This document shows positions 29,062 to 38,973 of a stretch of DNA of 64,000 nt, in pieces. This DNA is from Streptomyces malaysiensis subsp. samsunensis (GTDB lineage Bacteria > Actinomycetota > Actinomycetes > Streptomycetales > Streptomycetaceae). The stretch's first letter is position 1. Every line of letters starts with the position of its first letter. Made by a program: the position numbers and the translations under genes. The stretch spans positions 1 to 64,000 of the forward strand of contig NZ_JANIIC010000049.1 in NCBI RefSeq assembly GCF_024519315.1, written 5' to 3'. The notes beneath the pieces are model-generated. The model was given only the letters and a program-made list of their open reading frames with translations. It ran no database searches and was not told the origin of the DNA.

Positions 29062-30711
29062 TCAGCCGCGGTGCGGGGCGCCCCGGTCCTGGTGCGGGGT
29101 CTCCCCGTCCGTCCCCTGTGCGACCGCCCGCGCCCAGCGGTAGTCGGCCTTGCCGCTGGGGGAGCGCTGGATGCGGTCGGTGAAGACGACCGTACGAGGG
29201 ATCTTGTAGCCCGCCAGCCGCTCCCGGCAGTGGTCGCGGACCGCCTCGGCGGTGAGCCCGGACGCCGGGGTCCGGGGCTGGACGACGGCCGCGACGCGAT
29301 GGCCCCAGCGGGTGTCGGGGACGCCCGCCACCAGCGCGTCGTACACCTCCGGATGGGCCTTCAGGGCCTGCTCCACCTCCTCCGGGTAGACCTTCTCGCC
29401 CCCGGTGTTGATGCACTGCGAACCGCGCCCGAGGACGGTGATCACGCCCTCCTCGTCCACGGTCGCCATGTCGCCGAGCAGCACCCAGCGCTCCCCGTCC
29501 GCCTCGAAGAACGTCTCGGCGGTCTTCTTCGGATCGTTGTAGTAGCCGAGCGGCACATGGCCGCGCTGGGCGATCCGGCCGGGCTCACCGGGCGCCACCG
29601 GGGTGAGGGTCGCCGGGTCCACCACCGTCGTACGGGCGTTGACACGCAGCCGGAAGCCCTTCTCGGGACCGGAGTCGGCGGTGGCCGTGCCGTTGAAACC
29701 GGACTCCGAGGAGCCGAAGTTGTTGAGCAGCAGGGTGTGCGGGGCGAGCTCGGCGAACTGGGCGCGTACGGTCTCCGACAGGATCGCGCCCGAGCTGCTG
29801 ACGCTGAGCAGCGAGGAGAGATCGGTGCCTTGGAGGGGGCCGGTCAGGGCGTCCACCAGGGGCCGCAGCATCGCGTCGCCGACCAGCGAGGCGGCGGTGA
29901 CCTTCTCCTTCTCGATGGTCCGCAGCACCTCCTCGGGCACGAACTTTCGGTGCAGCACCACCTTCTGACCGAAGTTGAACGCGATGAAGGCCGTAAGGGT
30001 GGAGGTGCCGTGCATCAGCGGCGGGGTGGGGAAGAAGGCCAGCCCCTCGCCGCCCGCGGCCACCCGCTCGGCCAGCTCCTCCGGGCGTCCGACGGGCCGG
30101 CCGGTCGGGGCGCCGCCGCCGAGCCCCGAGAAGAACAGGTCCTCCTGCCGCCACACCACGCCCTTGGGCATACCGGTGGTGCCGCCGGTGTAGATGATGA
30201 AGCGGTCGTCGGCGGAGCGCGCCGGGAAGCCGCGCTCGGGCGACCCGGACGCCTCGGCGTCGCCGAACGCCACGGACGCACGGGGGCCGTGCCCGGTGCC
30301 TGCCCGCACCAGATGGCGCAGGGTGCCGGTGTGGGGCAGCGCGGCGGCCACCCGCTCGCCGAACTCGGCGTCGTAGACCAGCGCGGCCAGGTCCGCGTCG
30401 CGGTAGAGGTAGACCAACTCGTCCTCGACGTAGCGGTAGTTGACGTTCACCGGCACCGCCCGGATCTTCAGACAGGCCAGCGCGGTCTGGAGGTACTCGA
30501 CGCCGTTGCACAGATGCAGTCCGACGTGCTCGCCCGGGGCGATCCCGCTGTCGCCGAGATGGTGGGCGAGCCGGTTGGCGGCCGCGTCGAGCTGGGCGTA
30601 GCTCAGACGCCGCTCGGCTCCGGTGCCGGGGTGGTCGATGTACACCAGCGCCTCTCTGTCGGGCACCGTGTCGACGATCGACTCGAACAGGTCGGCAAGG
30701 TTGTACTCCAC
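29062..30711 (-). CDS. Acyl-CoA synthetase (FadD19/FadD17-like)
   Basis: 549 residues. Motifs: YTGGTTGMPKGVVW (phosphate loop), LGRGSQCINTGGEKVYPEEVE (hinge) and SPSGKADYRWA (catalytic lysine). The INTGGEKV.PEEVE wording is characteristic of the mycobacterial FadD19 group, which activates steroid side-chain acids. It is divergent from an enoyl-CoA hydratase gene; between them lie a 27-bp perfect inverted repeat and a KstR-like box, so both are probably controlled together. The ATG at 30711 follows AGGAG. Confidence 0.9.
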   Translation of the reverse strand: MEYNLADLFESIVDTVPDREALVYIDHPGTGAERRLSYAQLDAAANRLAHHLGDSGIAPGEHVGLHLCNGVEYLQTALACLKIRAVPVNVNYRYVEDELVYLYRDADLAALVYDAEFGERVAAALPHTGTLRHLVRAGTGHGPRASVAFGDAEASGSPERGFPARSADDRFIIYTGGTTGMPKGVVWRQEDLFFSGLGGGAPTGRPVGRPEELAERVAAGGEGLAFFPTPPLMHGTSTLTAFIAFNFGQKVVLHRKFVPEEVLRTIEKEKVTAASLVGDAMLRPLVDALTGPLQGTDLSSLLSVSSSGAILSETVRAQFAELAPHTLLLNNFGSSESGFNGTATADSGPEKGFRLRVNARTTVVDPATLTPVAPGEPGRIAQRGHVPLGYYNDPKKTAETFFEADGERWVLLGDMATVDEEGVITVLGRGSQCINTGGEKVYPEEVEQALKAHPEVYDALVAGVPDTRWGHRVAAVVQPRTPASGLTAEAVRDHCRERLAGYKIPRTVVFTDRIQRSPSGKADYRWARAVAQGTDGETPHQDRGAPHRG

Positions 30712-30791
30712 GGCTCCTCCTGACCCCTCGATCCGGCGGCTCGGCGCTCATTAGAGCCGCGCCGGGATGAGGTGGGAAGGGCCACGGAACA

Positions 30792-30818
30792 AGAAATCTG
30801 ACTGAGCATCAGATTTCT
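30792..30818. promoter_or_regulatory. Perfect 10-bp inverted repeat between fadD and the hydratase gene
   Basis: AGAAATCTGA (30792-30801) and TCAGATTTCT (30809-30818) flank CTGAGCA. The inner 17 bp match the palindrome at 24740 (TCTGACnnAGCnTCAGA). It lies 81 bases before fadD and about 60 before the hydratase start, a good position to repress both promoters. Confidence 0.72.
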
Positions 30819-30840
30819 CTTGAAGTCGGCCTGCGGCTGC

Positions 30841-30854
30841 TGCAACCTGTTCTA
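30841..30854. promoter_or_regulatory. KstR-like operator before the enoyl-CoA hydratase gene
   Basis: TGCAACCTGTTCTA fits TnnAACnnGTTnnA, as does the site at 14157. It is 22 bases from the GTG start, where a bound repressor would block the promoter. Assignment is by consensus only. Confidence 0.55.
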
Positions 30855-30876
30855 GGTCTCGAGACGGGAGGACGTC

Positions 30877-31683
30877 GTGACAAGCGGGACCGAACACCTC
30901 ATCGTCGAGCGCGTCGGCGCGACCCTGGTGCTCACCTTGAACCGGCCCGAGGCCAGGAACGCGCTCTCGCTGCCGATGCTGGTCGGGCTGTACGACGGCT
31001 GGACCGAGGCCGACGAGGACGACACCGTGCGCTCCGTGGTGCTCACGGGCGCCGGTGGGGCCTTCTGCGCCGGAATGGACCTCAAGGCGCTCGCGGGCGG
31101 CGGCCGGATGGCCGGCGAGCATGTCCGCGACCGCCTCGCGGCCGACCCCGATCTGCACTGGAAGGCGATGCTCCGCCACCACCGGCCGCGCAAGCCGGTG
31201 ATCGCCGCCGTCGAGGGCCCCTGCGTCGCGGGCGGCACCGAGATCCTCCAGGGCACCGATATCCGGGTCGCGGGCCGCGGCGCCACCTTCGGGCTCTTCG
31301 AGGTCCGGCGCGGGCTGTTCCCCATCGGCGGCTCCACCGTACGGCTGACCCGCCAGCTGCCCCGCACCCACGCCCTGGAGATGCTGCTGACGGGGCGCCC
31401 CTACCCGGCCGAGGAGGTGGCGCGGATCGGGCTCATCGGCCATGTCGTCCCGGACGGCACGGCGCTGGAGAAGGCCCTGGAGATCGCGGAGCTGATCAAC
31501 GCCAACGGTCCGCTCGCCGTCGAGGCGGTCAAGGCATCCGTCTACGAGACCGCCGAGATGACCGAGACCGACGGCCTGAAGTCCGAACTCGAACGCGGCT
31601 GGCCCATCTTCGACACCGCCGATGCCAAGGAGGGCTCGAAAGCCTTCGCGGAGAAACGGCCGCCGGTCTACCGCCGGGCGTGA
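30877..31683 (+). CDS. Enoyl-CoA hydratase/isomerase (crotonase family, EchA19-like)
   Basis: 268 residues. The oxyanion-hole segments are VVLTGAGGAFCAGMDLKALA and KPVIAAVEGPCVAGGTEIL; a catalytic-region glutamate is in FGLFEVRRGLFPIGGS. The product should hydrate a 2-enoyl-CoA. First gene of the plus-strand cluster hydratase / DUF35 / two Ltp thiolases, the usual set for removing a branched or steroid side chain. GTG at 30877 follows GGGAGG. Confidence 0.9.
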   Translation: MTSGTEHLIVERVGATLVLTLNRPEARNALSLPMLVGLYDGWTEADEDDTVRSVVLTGAGGAFCAGMDLKALAGGGRMAGEHVRDRLAADPDLHWKAMLRHHRPRKPVIAAVEGPCVAGGTEILQGTDIRVAGRGATFGLFEVRRGLFPIGGSTVRLTRQLPRTHALEMLLTGRPYPAEEVARIGLIGHVVPDGTALEKALEIAELINANGPLAVEAVKASVYETAEMTETDGLKSELERGWPIFDTADAKEGSKAFAEKRPPVYRRA

Positions 31684-31745
31684 TCCCCCACCACCTCAGG
31701 CCGGCGCCCCCACCCGGTGGCCGCGCGGAAGGAGACGCACCCCCC

Positions 31746-32705
31746 ATGACCCCGGCTCCCTCGCCCGAGGCGCTCCAGGCGCCTCTGGTCGTCGAGTTCC
31801 CGTTCACCCGCTCCCTCGGCCCGGTGCAGAGCGCCTTCCTCACCGGGCTGCGCGAACGCACCGTGCTCGGCGTGCGCACCACCGACGGCCGGGTGCTGAT
31901 GCCGCCCGTCGAATACGACCCGGTCACCGCCGACGAACTGTCCGACCTCGTCGAAGTCGCCCCCATCGGCACCGTCACCACCTGGGCCTGGAACCCCTCC
32001 CCGCGCCGCGGCCAGCCCCTGCCCACCCCCTTCGCCTGGGTGCTGGTGCGGCTGGACGGCGCGGACACCGCACTCCTCCACGCCCTCGACGCGCCCGGCC
32101 CCGACGCGGTGCGCACCGGTATGCGGGTGCGGATCCGCTGGGCCGGGGAGCGCGTCGGCGCCATCACCGACATCGCCTGCTTCGAGCCGTACGACGGCGC
32201 CGGGGGCGGCCGAGCCGTGCCGCACACGGGTGAGTTCACCGACCCCGTCGACGGCATCGTGGCCCCCGCCCGCCTCGACTACACCTACGCGCCCGGCCGC
32301 GCCCAGTCGCGCTATCTGAAGGCCCTCGCCGGCCGCACCACCTACGGGGAGCGCTGCCCGTCCTGCCGCAAGGTGTACGTCCCGCCCCGGGGCGCCTGTC
32401 CCACCTGCGGTGTGGCCACCGACGAACAGGTGGAGGTCGGCCCCCGCGGCACGGTCACCACCTTCTGCATCGTCAACATCAAGGCCCGCAACCTCGATAT
32501 CGAAGTGCCGTACGTCTACGCCCACATCGCCCTGGACGGCGCCGATCTGGCCCTCCACGCCCGCATCGGCGACATCCCCTACGACGAGGTGCGGATGGGG
32601 CTGCGCGTGGAGCCCGTATGGAGCGAGGACGGCCGCTACCCCGACCACTACCGCCCCACCGGCGAACCCGATGCCGACTACGACACCTACAAGGAGCTGT
32701 TGTAG
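31746..32705 (+). CDS. Tandem DUF35 (OB-fold) protein, second copy with zinc ribbon
   Basis: 319 residues with two related halves. The first (about 10-145) has an OB fold (GTVTTWAWNPSPRRG, FAWVLVRLDGADTALLHALD) but no zinc ribbon. The second begins with a rubredoxin-like ribbon, CPSC and CPTC in ERCPSCRKVYVPPRGACP, followed by another OB fold (GTVTTFCIVNI, AHIALDGADLALHARIG). Such proteins partner Ltp thiolases; the ChsH2 DUF35 domain with Ltp2 is a steroid side-chain aldolase. Here both halves are DUF35 rather than MaoC plus DUF35. ATG at 31746 with AAGGAG; a GTG at 31680 overlaps the previous stop. Confidence 0.86.
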   Translation: MTPAPSPEALQAPLVVEFPFTRSLGPVQSAFLTGLRERTVLGVRTTDGRVLMPPVEYDPVTADELSDLVEVAPIGTVTTWAWNPSPRRGQPLPTPFAWVLVRLDGADTALLHALDAPGPDAVRTGMRVRIRWAGERVGAITDIACFEPYDGAGGGRAVPHTGEFTDPVDGIVAPARLDYTYAPGRAQSRYLKALAGRTTYGERCPSCRKVYVPPRGACPTCGVATDEQVEVGPRGTVTTFCIVNIKARNLDIEVPYVYAHIALDGADLALHARIGDIPYDEVRMGLRVEPVWSEDGRYPDHYRPTGEPDADYDTYKELL

Positions 32706-33769
32706 ATGCGAGAGGTTGCCATCGTCGCCTTCGGCCAGAGCGACCACCGGCGCGACACCGCGGAGATCTCCGAGGTCGAGATGTTGATGCCCGTCCTCCA
32801 CCAGGTGCTCGACGCCGTCGGACTCCGGGCCGGCGAGATCGACTTCACCTGCTCCGGCTCCTGCGACTATCTGGCGGGCCGCGCCTTCTCCTTCACCATG
32901 ACTCTCGACGGCGTCGGCGCCTGGCCGCCCATCTCGGAGTCCCATGTGGAGATGGACGGCGCCTGGGCGCTGTACGAGGCATGGACGAGGCTGCTGACCG
33001 GCGAGGCGGAGACCGCGCTCGTCTACTCCTACGGCAAGTCCTCACCCGGCGATCTGCGCGAGGTCCTCACCCGCCAGCTCGACCCGTACTACGTGGCGCC
33101 CCTGTGGCCGGACTCGGTCTCCCTGGCCGCCCTCCAGGCCCAGGCGCTGCTGGACGCGGAGGACACCGGTGCCGACGAGCGGGCACTGGCCGGGGTCGCG
33201 GCGCGCAGCCGGACCGCGGCCGAGGGCAACCCGCATGCCCAGCTGACCGGTTCACCGCCGCCCGAGGCCCTCCTGGAGGACCCGTATGTGGTGCGGCCGC
33301 TGCGCCGCCACGACTGCCCGCCGGTCGGCGACGGCGCGGCCGCCGTCGTGCTCGCCGCCGGGGACACCGCGCGCCGGCTCTGCCGCCGCCCCGCCTGGAT
33401 CCGCGGTATTGATCACCGGACGGAGGCCCACAGCCTCGGCGTACGGGACCTCACCCGCTCCCCGTCCACCCGGCTCGCCGCCGAGCGCGCGGGCGCCTTC
33501 GAGGCCCCCGTGGACCTGGCCGAGCTGCACGCCCCGTTCACCTCACAGGAGCTGATCCTCCGCCGTGAGCTGCGGCTGGGGGAGGGCGTACGGGTCAATC
33601 CGTCCGGCGGGGCGCTGGCCGCCAACCCCCTGATGGCCGCCGGGCTGATCCGCCTCGGCGAGGCCGCCGCCGCCATCCACCGCGGCGCCGCGGACCGGGC
33701 CCTCGCCCATGCCACCTCGGGCCCTTGTCTCCAGCAGAACCTGGTGGCCGTCCTGGAAGGGGATGACAC

Positions 33770-33773
<4 letters not shown>
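32706..33773 (+). CDS. Ltp-type thiolase-fold protein (lipid-transfer/acetyl-CoA acetyltransferase family)
   Basis: 355 residues of thiolase fold. Visible elements are FTCSGSCDYLAGRAFSFTM at the position of the nucleophile loop, NPSGGALAANPLMAAGLIR, and a C-terminal ATSGPCLQQNLVAVLEG in place of the GHxxGxSG motif of true thiolases. This pattern is that of the Ltp3/Ltp4 group in actinobacteria. Start ATG at 32706 touches the preceding TAG, and its end overlaps the next GTG by four bases. It probably forms a complex with its neighbours. Confidence 0.85.
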
Positions 33774-34936
<1,163 letters not shown>

Positions 34937-35029
34937 GTCTCCTGCTCACTCCTCCTTTCGTGGCCTGTGCGGCACCGGCCGCGATCGCTAGGGTGGGGCG
35001 CGGACGACGATCCGGGAGGATGAGCCGAC

Positions 35030-35275
35030 GTGGCCGATACCACCACCACCGAACAGCCACTGACAGGAAGCGGGGAGAAGCCCGAACTCGACCTCTCGGG
35101 CGCCCAATGGCGGTCGAGCAGCCAGGGCGTGGGCGATGTGGAGATCGCCTTTGTCGAGGGATTCATCGCGATGCGCCACGGCCGCCGTCCCGAAGACCCG
35201 GCGCTGATCTTCACCCCGGGCGAGTGGCGCGCCTTCGTCCTGGGCGCGCGTGAGGGCGAGTTCGACCTCACCTGA
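35030..35275 (+). CDS. DUF397-family small protein
   Basis: 81 residues. The family pattern is plain: WRSSSQGVGDVEIAFVEGFI, then a basic segment with HGRRPEDPALIFTPGEWRAF and VLGAREGEFD at the end. DUF397 proteins usually sit next to an XRE-type regulator with DUF5753, as its partner in morphology control, but no such regulator is present. Start GTG at 35030 follows GGGAGG at a longish distance. A hairpin comes right after the stop. Confidence 0.83.
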   Translation: MADTTTTEQPLTGSGEKPELDLSGAQWRSSSQGVGDVEIAFVEGFIAMRHGRRPEDPALIFTPGEWRAFVLGAREGEFDLT

Positions 35276-35290
35276 ACCGGGGCTCCACCG

Positions 35291-35328
35291 GGGGCGGGCG
35301 GGTCCGGCCGGACCGGACGGCCCGCCCC
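35291..35328 (+). terminator. Hairpin after the DUF397 gene
   Basis: GGGGCGGGC pairs with GCCCGCCCC over 9 bp, and the loop holds a further GGTCC/GGACC stem. It begins 16 bases past the stop codon. Confidence 0.75.
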
Positions 35329-35329
35329 G

Positions 35330-35381
35330 TGGCATGTCGTCCCCCATCCGTGGCATATCGCCCCTCACTCATGGCATGTCG
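35330..35381. repeat. Three direct copies of TGGCATGTCG spaced 21 bp apart
   Basis: TGGCATGTCG, TGGCATATCG and TGGCATGTCG begin at 35330, 35351 and 35372, exactly two helical turns apart. They lie in the 447-bp space before the long-chain acyl-CoA synthetase. The rest of that space holds an inverted repeat CGTGAG-CGTGA-CTCACG at 35564-35580 and no gene I can support. Confidence 0.65.
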
Positions 35382-35722
35382 CGCCGTCAAAAAGGCCCGT
35401 CGGCGGCCCCGCGATGCCTGTCCCATGGCGATGAGTGCGTTATCGGCCAGAATCGGAGCGCGGTGGACCCCGGTGGAGCCACACATCGCCGGGCGCGGCC
35501 ACGAGATCCGTCTTCCCATGGCTTCGCGGCGGGGTCACGAAACCTCCATGCCTTCTGCCGAAACGTGAGCGTGACTCACGGTGACAGCGGCAGGTCGCGA
35601 CGGGTCTCCGCGATGGGGAACAGGATCGTCCGCGCTCTATGCAGCCCTCGCCTCGAGAGGTAGTTTTCCCTCCCACCTCCCCGTTGTACGGGGCGGCAAC
35701 TCGGCTGAAAACAGGGGGTGTC

Positions 35723-37555
35723 GTGCGCGAATTCAGTCTCCCTCGCATGGTGGAAACTCTGCGCGCGGGCGGACTGGCGGACTCGGTGTACGAGCTGGCG
35801 GACCGCGAACCGGACCGGATCCAGTTCGCCCGGCGCCACGCCACCGAACCCGGCCGGTGGACTCCGGTGACCGCCGCGGCCTTCCGGGACGAGGTCCTGG
35901 CGCTGGCGAAGGGCCTGCTGGCCGAGGGTGTGCGGTTCGGTGACCGGGTGGCCCTGATGGCACGGACGCGGTACGAGTGGACGCTGTTCAGCTATGCCCT
36001 GTGGTCCGTCGGCGCCCAGGTGGTGACCGTCTACCCCACCTCCTCGCCGGAACAGGTGCGCTGGATCCTGGCCCGGACGCGGGCCGTGGCCGTGGTGGTC
36101 GAGGGCGAGGACGACGCCATGACGGTCGGCGCCGTCTGCGACGCCCTTCCCGGGCTGCGCTCCATCTGGCAGATGGACCAGGGGTGCGTGACGGAGCTGT
36201 GGCAGCGCGGCGCCGGCGTCCACGACGAACTGGTCGTCGAGCGGCGCTGGCTCGTGGAACCGCGCTCCACGGCGGTCATCTGCTACACCTCGGGCACCAC
36301 CGGACAGCCCCTCGGGTGCATGATCACCCATGCCAATCTCGCCGCCGAATGCGACACCCTCTTCGCGGGCTGGAACGGGCTGTTCGCCGAGCCCGGGGTG
36401 CAGCCCGCCATCCTCGCCTTCCTCCCGCTGGCCCACATCTACGGACTGATGGTCCAGGTGCTCTGCGTACGGGGCGGCATCCTCATGGGACACGAGCCCG
36501 AGCTCTCCCCGTCGACCCTGCTGCCCTCCCTCCAGTCCTTCCGCCCGACCTGTGTCTTCGCGGTGCCCTACATCTTCGAGCGGATCCTCGGGGCCGCGCG
36601 GAACTCCGCCCAGGACGATGGCAAGCGCGGGGTCTTCGAGAAGGCCATGGACACGGCGGTGCGCTACGCCACGGCGGTGGAGAAGCAGGCACGGGGCGCC
36701 GGGAAGGGACCGGGCCCCGGCCTCAGAGCCGCGCACGCCGTCTTCGACCACATGGTCTACCGGCGCATCAGAGCCGTCCTGGGCGGCCGGGTGCGCTACG
36801 CGGTCACCGGCGGCTCCCCGTTCAGCCGGGAGCTGGGGCTGGCGTTCGCGGGAGCCGGGATCACCGTCTACAACGGCTACGGCCTCACCGAGACGACGGC
36901 GGCGATCACCGCACAGCCGCCCGGCCGCCCCCGGCAGGGCACGGTGGGCCGCCCGATGCCGGGCACGGCGGTGCGCATCGCGCCGGACGGCGAGGTGTGG
37001 GTGCGCGGCGGCACCGTCTTCGCGGGCTATGTGGACGAGCCGGCGGCCACCGGGGCCGCGCTGCGCGACGGCTGGCTGAGCACCGGAGACATCGGATTCC
37101 TCGACGGCGACGGCTATTTGACCATCACCGGCCGTAAGAAGGACATCATCATCACCAGCGGCGGCAAGAGCGTCTCGCCGCAGCCGCTGGAGGAGCGGCT
37201 GCGGGCGCATCCACTGATCTCGCAATGCGTCCTGGTGGGCGACAACCGCCCCTACGTCGGGGCGCTGATCACCCTGGACGCCGAGATGCTGAGGCGCTGG
37301 CACCAGGTGGTCGGCGCGCGGCTGCCCGTCGGCCGGGAGCACGCGGCGGCCAACAAGGCGTTGCACGAGGAGATCCAGCAGGCGGTCTCGGCGGCGAACC
37401 GCTCGGTGTCCAGGGCGGAGTCGATCAGGGCCTTCCGTATCCTCCCGAAGGAATTCACCGTGGCGGACGGGCTGTTGACGCCCTCGCTCAAGCTGCGCCG
37501 CGACGCGGTCTACAAGGTCTGCGCCGCGCAGATCGAGCAGCTCTACGCGAGCTGA
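35723..37555 (+). CDS. Long-chain acyl-CoA synthetase (FadD15-like)
   Basis: 610 residues, normal for long-chain enzymes. Motifs: YTSGTTGQPLGCMITH (phosphate loop), NGYGLTETTAAIT (adenine), GDIGFLDGDGYLTITGRKKDIIITSGGKSV (hinge, here from GDI to KSV) and LTPSLKLRRDAV with the catalytic lysine. It should activate long-chain fatty acids for beta-oxidation or lipid synthesis at the membrane. I place the start at the GTG at 35723, preceded by AGGGGG; the frame is open upstream without similarity. No KstR-like box precedes it, so it is not obviously part of the lipid regulon above. Confidence 0.9.
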   Translation: MREFSLPRMVETLRAGGLADSVYELADREPDRIQFARRHATEPGRWTPVTAAAFRDEVLALAKGLLAEGVRFGDRVALMARTRYEWTLFSYALWSVGAQVVTVYPTSSPEQVRWILARTRAVAVVVEGEDDAMTVGAVCDALPGLRSIWQMDQGCVTELWQRGAGVHDELVVERRWLVEPRSTAVICYTSGTTGQPLGCMITHANLAAECDTLFAGWNGLFAEPGVQPAILAFLPLAHIYGLMVQVLCVRGGILMGHEPELSPSTLLPSLQSFRPTCVFAVPYIFERILGAARNSAQDDGKRGVFEKAMDTAVRYATAVEKQARGAGKGPGPGLRAAHAVFDHMVYRRIRAVLGGRVRYAVTGGSPFSRELGLAFAGAGITVYNGYGLTETTAAITAQPPGRPRQGTVGRPMPGTAVRIAPDGEVWVRGGTVFAGYVDEPAATGAALRDGWLSTGDIGFLDGDGYLTITGRKKDIIITSGGKSVSPQPLEERLRAHPLISQCVLVGDNRPYVGALITLDAEMLRRWHQVVGARLPVGREHAAANKALHEEIQQAVSAANRSVSRAESIRAFRILPKEFTVADGLLTPSLKLRRDAVYKVCAAQIEQLYAS

Positions 37556-38733
37556 GAGGGCTCCGAGGGCATCGGCTGACGGGTGTCCGGGCCGCTGCCG
37601 GGCGGTGGCGGCGGCGCTCCCCTTCCCGCGCGGATCAGGTCCTCCGCGCCGGTCAGCCGGGCCCACGGCCGCTGCCGTCCCCCGCTGACCGCCTCGGTGC
37701 CCCGCTCGTCGTACCGGGCCGTCCGCAGCGACCAGCCCAGATTGCCCGTCATCACATGCCGCATGCCGTCCACATAGCGCCCCACCGCGCGGTGGGTGCC
37801 GGGGTCCGCCCCCGCCTCGGCCAGCAGCTCCGGCAGCCTGGCCGCGGTCTCCTCGAACCAGCCGTAGCGGGCGTTGGCGAGGCCGGCGATATGGCGCACC
37901 GCGTCCTCCAGTCCACCGCCCGCGAGCTTCCACTGGACGATGACGCTGTTGTGGACGTCGCCGACGGCCAGTTCCTTGTCCAGGGAGGCGATGTCATTGG
38001 TGAAGACCACCACATCGTCCGTGGCCTCCCGCATCCGGGCCAGCGGGAAGCCGCCGTGCAGCGCGGACGGCAGGGTGTAGCCGCCGAACGGCTCGTTCAG
38101 GTCCAGACAGGGCTGTACGCCGATCGAGTGGCGCCGCAGGGCCAGCACATCCTCCACCGAGCGCGGCGCGTCCCCGCCGCCGTCCGCGGGCGGGGCACCG
38201 GTCCGCTCCAGGGCCTCGCGGTGGTAGGAGTGCAGATACTCCAGCCAGTGGTGGCGGAAGCGGTCCCGCCACACCCGCGGCCGCCCGGAGTTGATCCGGC
38301 GCCACAGATCGCGGAAGCTCTCCAGGAGCGGCCCTTCGCCGCCGCCCGTCCCGCCGGGTGCCGTGTCCTCCTCGGTGACCCGGATGACGTCCGCCACCAG
38401 CCGTGCCACCTCCTCCGGGCGGCAGCCCAGTTCCCCGTCGAACTGGTCGTCGAAGACGAAGTACCAGCCCACGAGGTCGCTGCCGAGGTTCAGATCGGCG
38501 CCGGTCGCCCGGGGGTAGAACAGTCCCGTCAGTACGTCGAAGCGGAGCGCGTCGTACTCCTCGACGGACGCGTGGTTCTCGAAGACCCTGAACCGTGACA
38601 GCCATTGGATGGTGTGCTGCCTCGCCGCCCCGGTGTCCGGGCTGAGGTCGGCGGAGGCCGGGAAGTCGAACAGGGCCGCCCGTCGTGGCAGTGCCGACTG
38701 CCGGGCGTGTGGTCGCGAAGCGTGCGTGTGCAT
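37543..38733 (-). CDS. Class I terpene synthase (probably a sesquiterpene cyclase)
   Basis: 396 residues. The metal-binding motifs are intact: DDQFD at 95-99 in WYFVFDDQFDGE and N246/S250/E254 in NDIASLDKE, with a C-terminal TARYDE holding the RY pair. Length and motifs fit bacterial sesquiterpene synthases of the pentalenene/avermitilol group, but the product cannot be predicted. The C-terminus carries a proline-rich tail. There is no prenyltransferase or P450 beside it, so farnesyl diphosphate must come from elsewhere. It is divergent from the LAL regulator and ends 13 bases inside the acyl-CoA synthetase gene, on the other strand. ATG at 38733 follows GGAG. Confidence 0.88.
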   Translation of the reverse strand: MHTHASRPHARQSALPRRAALFDFPASADLSPDTGAARQHTIQWLSRFRVFENHASVEEYDALRFDVLTGLFYPRATGADLNLGSDLVGWYFVFDDQFDGELGCRPEEVARLVADVIRVTEEDTAPGGTGGGEGPLLESFRDLWRRINSGRPRVWRDRFRHHWLEYLHSYHREALERTGAPPADGGGDAPRSVEDVLALRRHSIGVQPCLDLNEPFGGYTLPSALHGGFPLARMREATDDVVVFTNDIASLDKELAVGDVHNSVIVQWKLAGGGLEDAVRHIAGLANARYGWFEETAARLPELLAEAGADPGTHRAVGRYVDGMRHVMTGNLGWSLRTARYDERGTEAVSGGRQRPWARLTGAEDLIRAGRGAPPPPPGSGPDTRQPMPSEPSQLA

Positions 38734-38923
38734 GAGTCGTCTCCGCCCCCTTCGTCGTCCGGGCGGCCCGAGCCCGCATATGCCACAGGCGTACACGGCA
38801 ACTGGCCAACCCGCTGAATCCGGTCATCCTCGCGTGCGGAACGTGGCATCGATAGAGGAGGCGGTGAATTGGCGCATGCCAGTGGCAAGAGCGGACGGAA
38901 ATCCCTCCATACGGGAGCTACGG

Positions 38924-38940
38924 AGCGTGCCATTCACGCT
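38924..38940. promoter_or_regulatory. Inverted repeat between the terpene synthase and LAL regulator genes
   Basis: AGCGTG and CACGCT flank CCATT, giving a perfect 6-bp inverted repeat 34 bases before the regulator start. It could be the regulator's own operator. No strong promoter hexamers were recognised. Confidence 0.35.
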
Positions 38941-38973
38941 ACGCTCGGCGTCACCTGCCGGAGGGGAAGCAAC

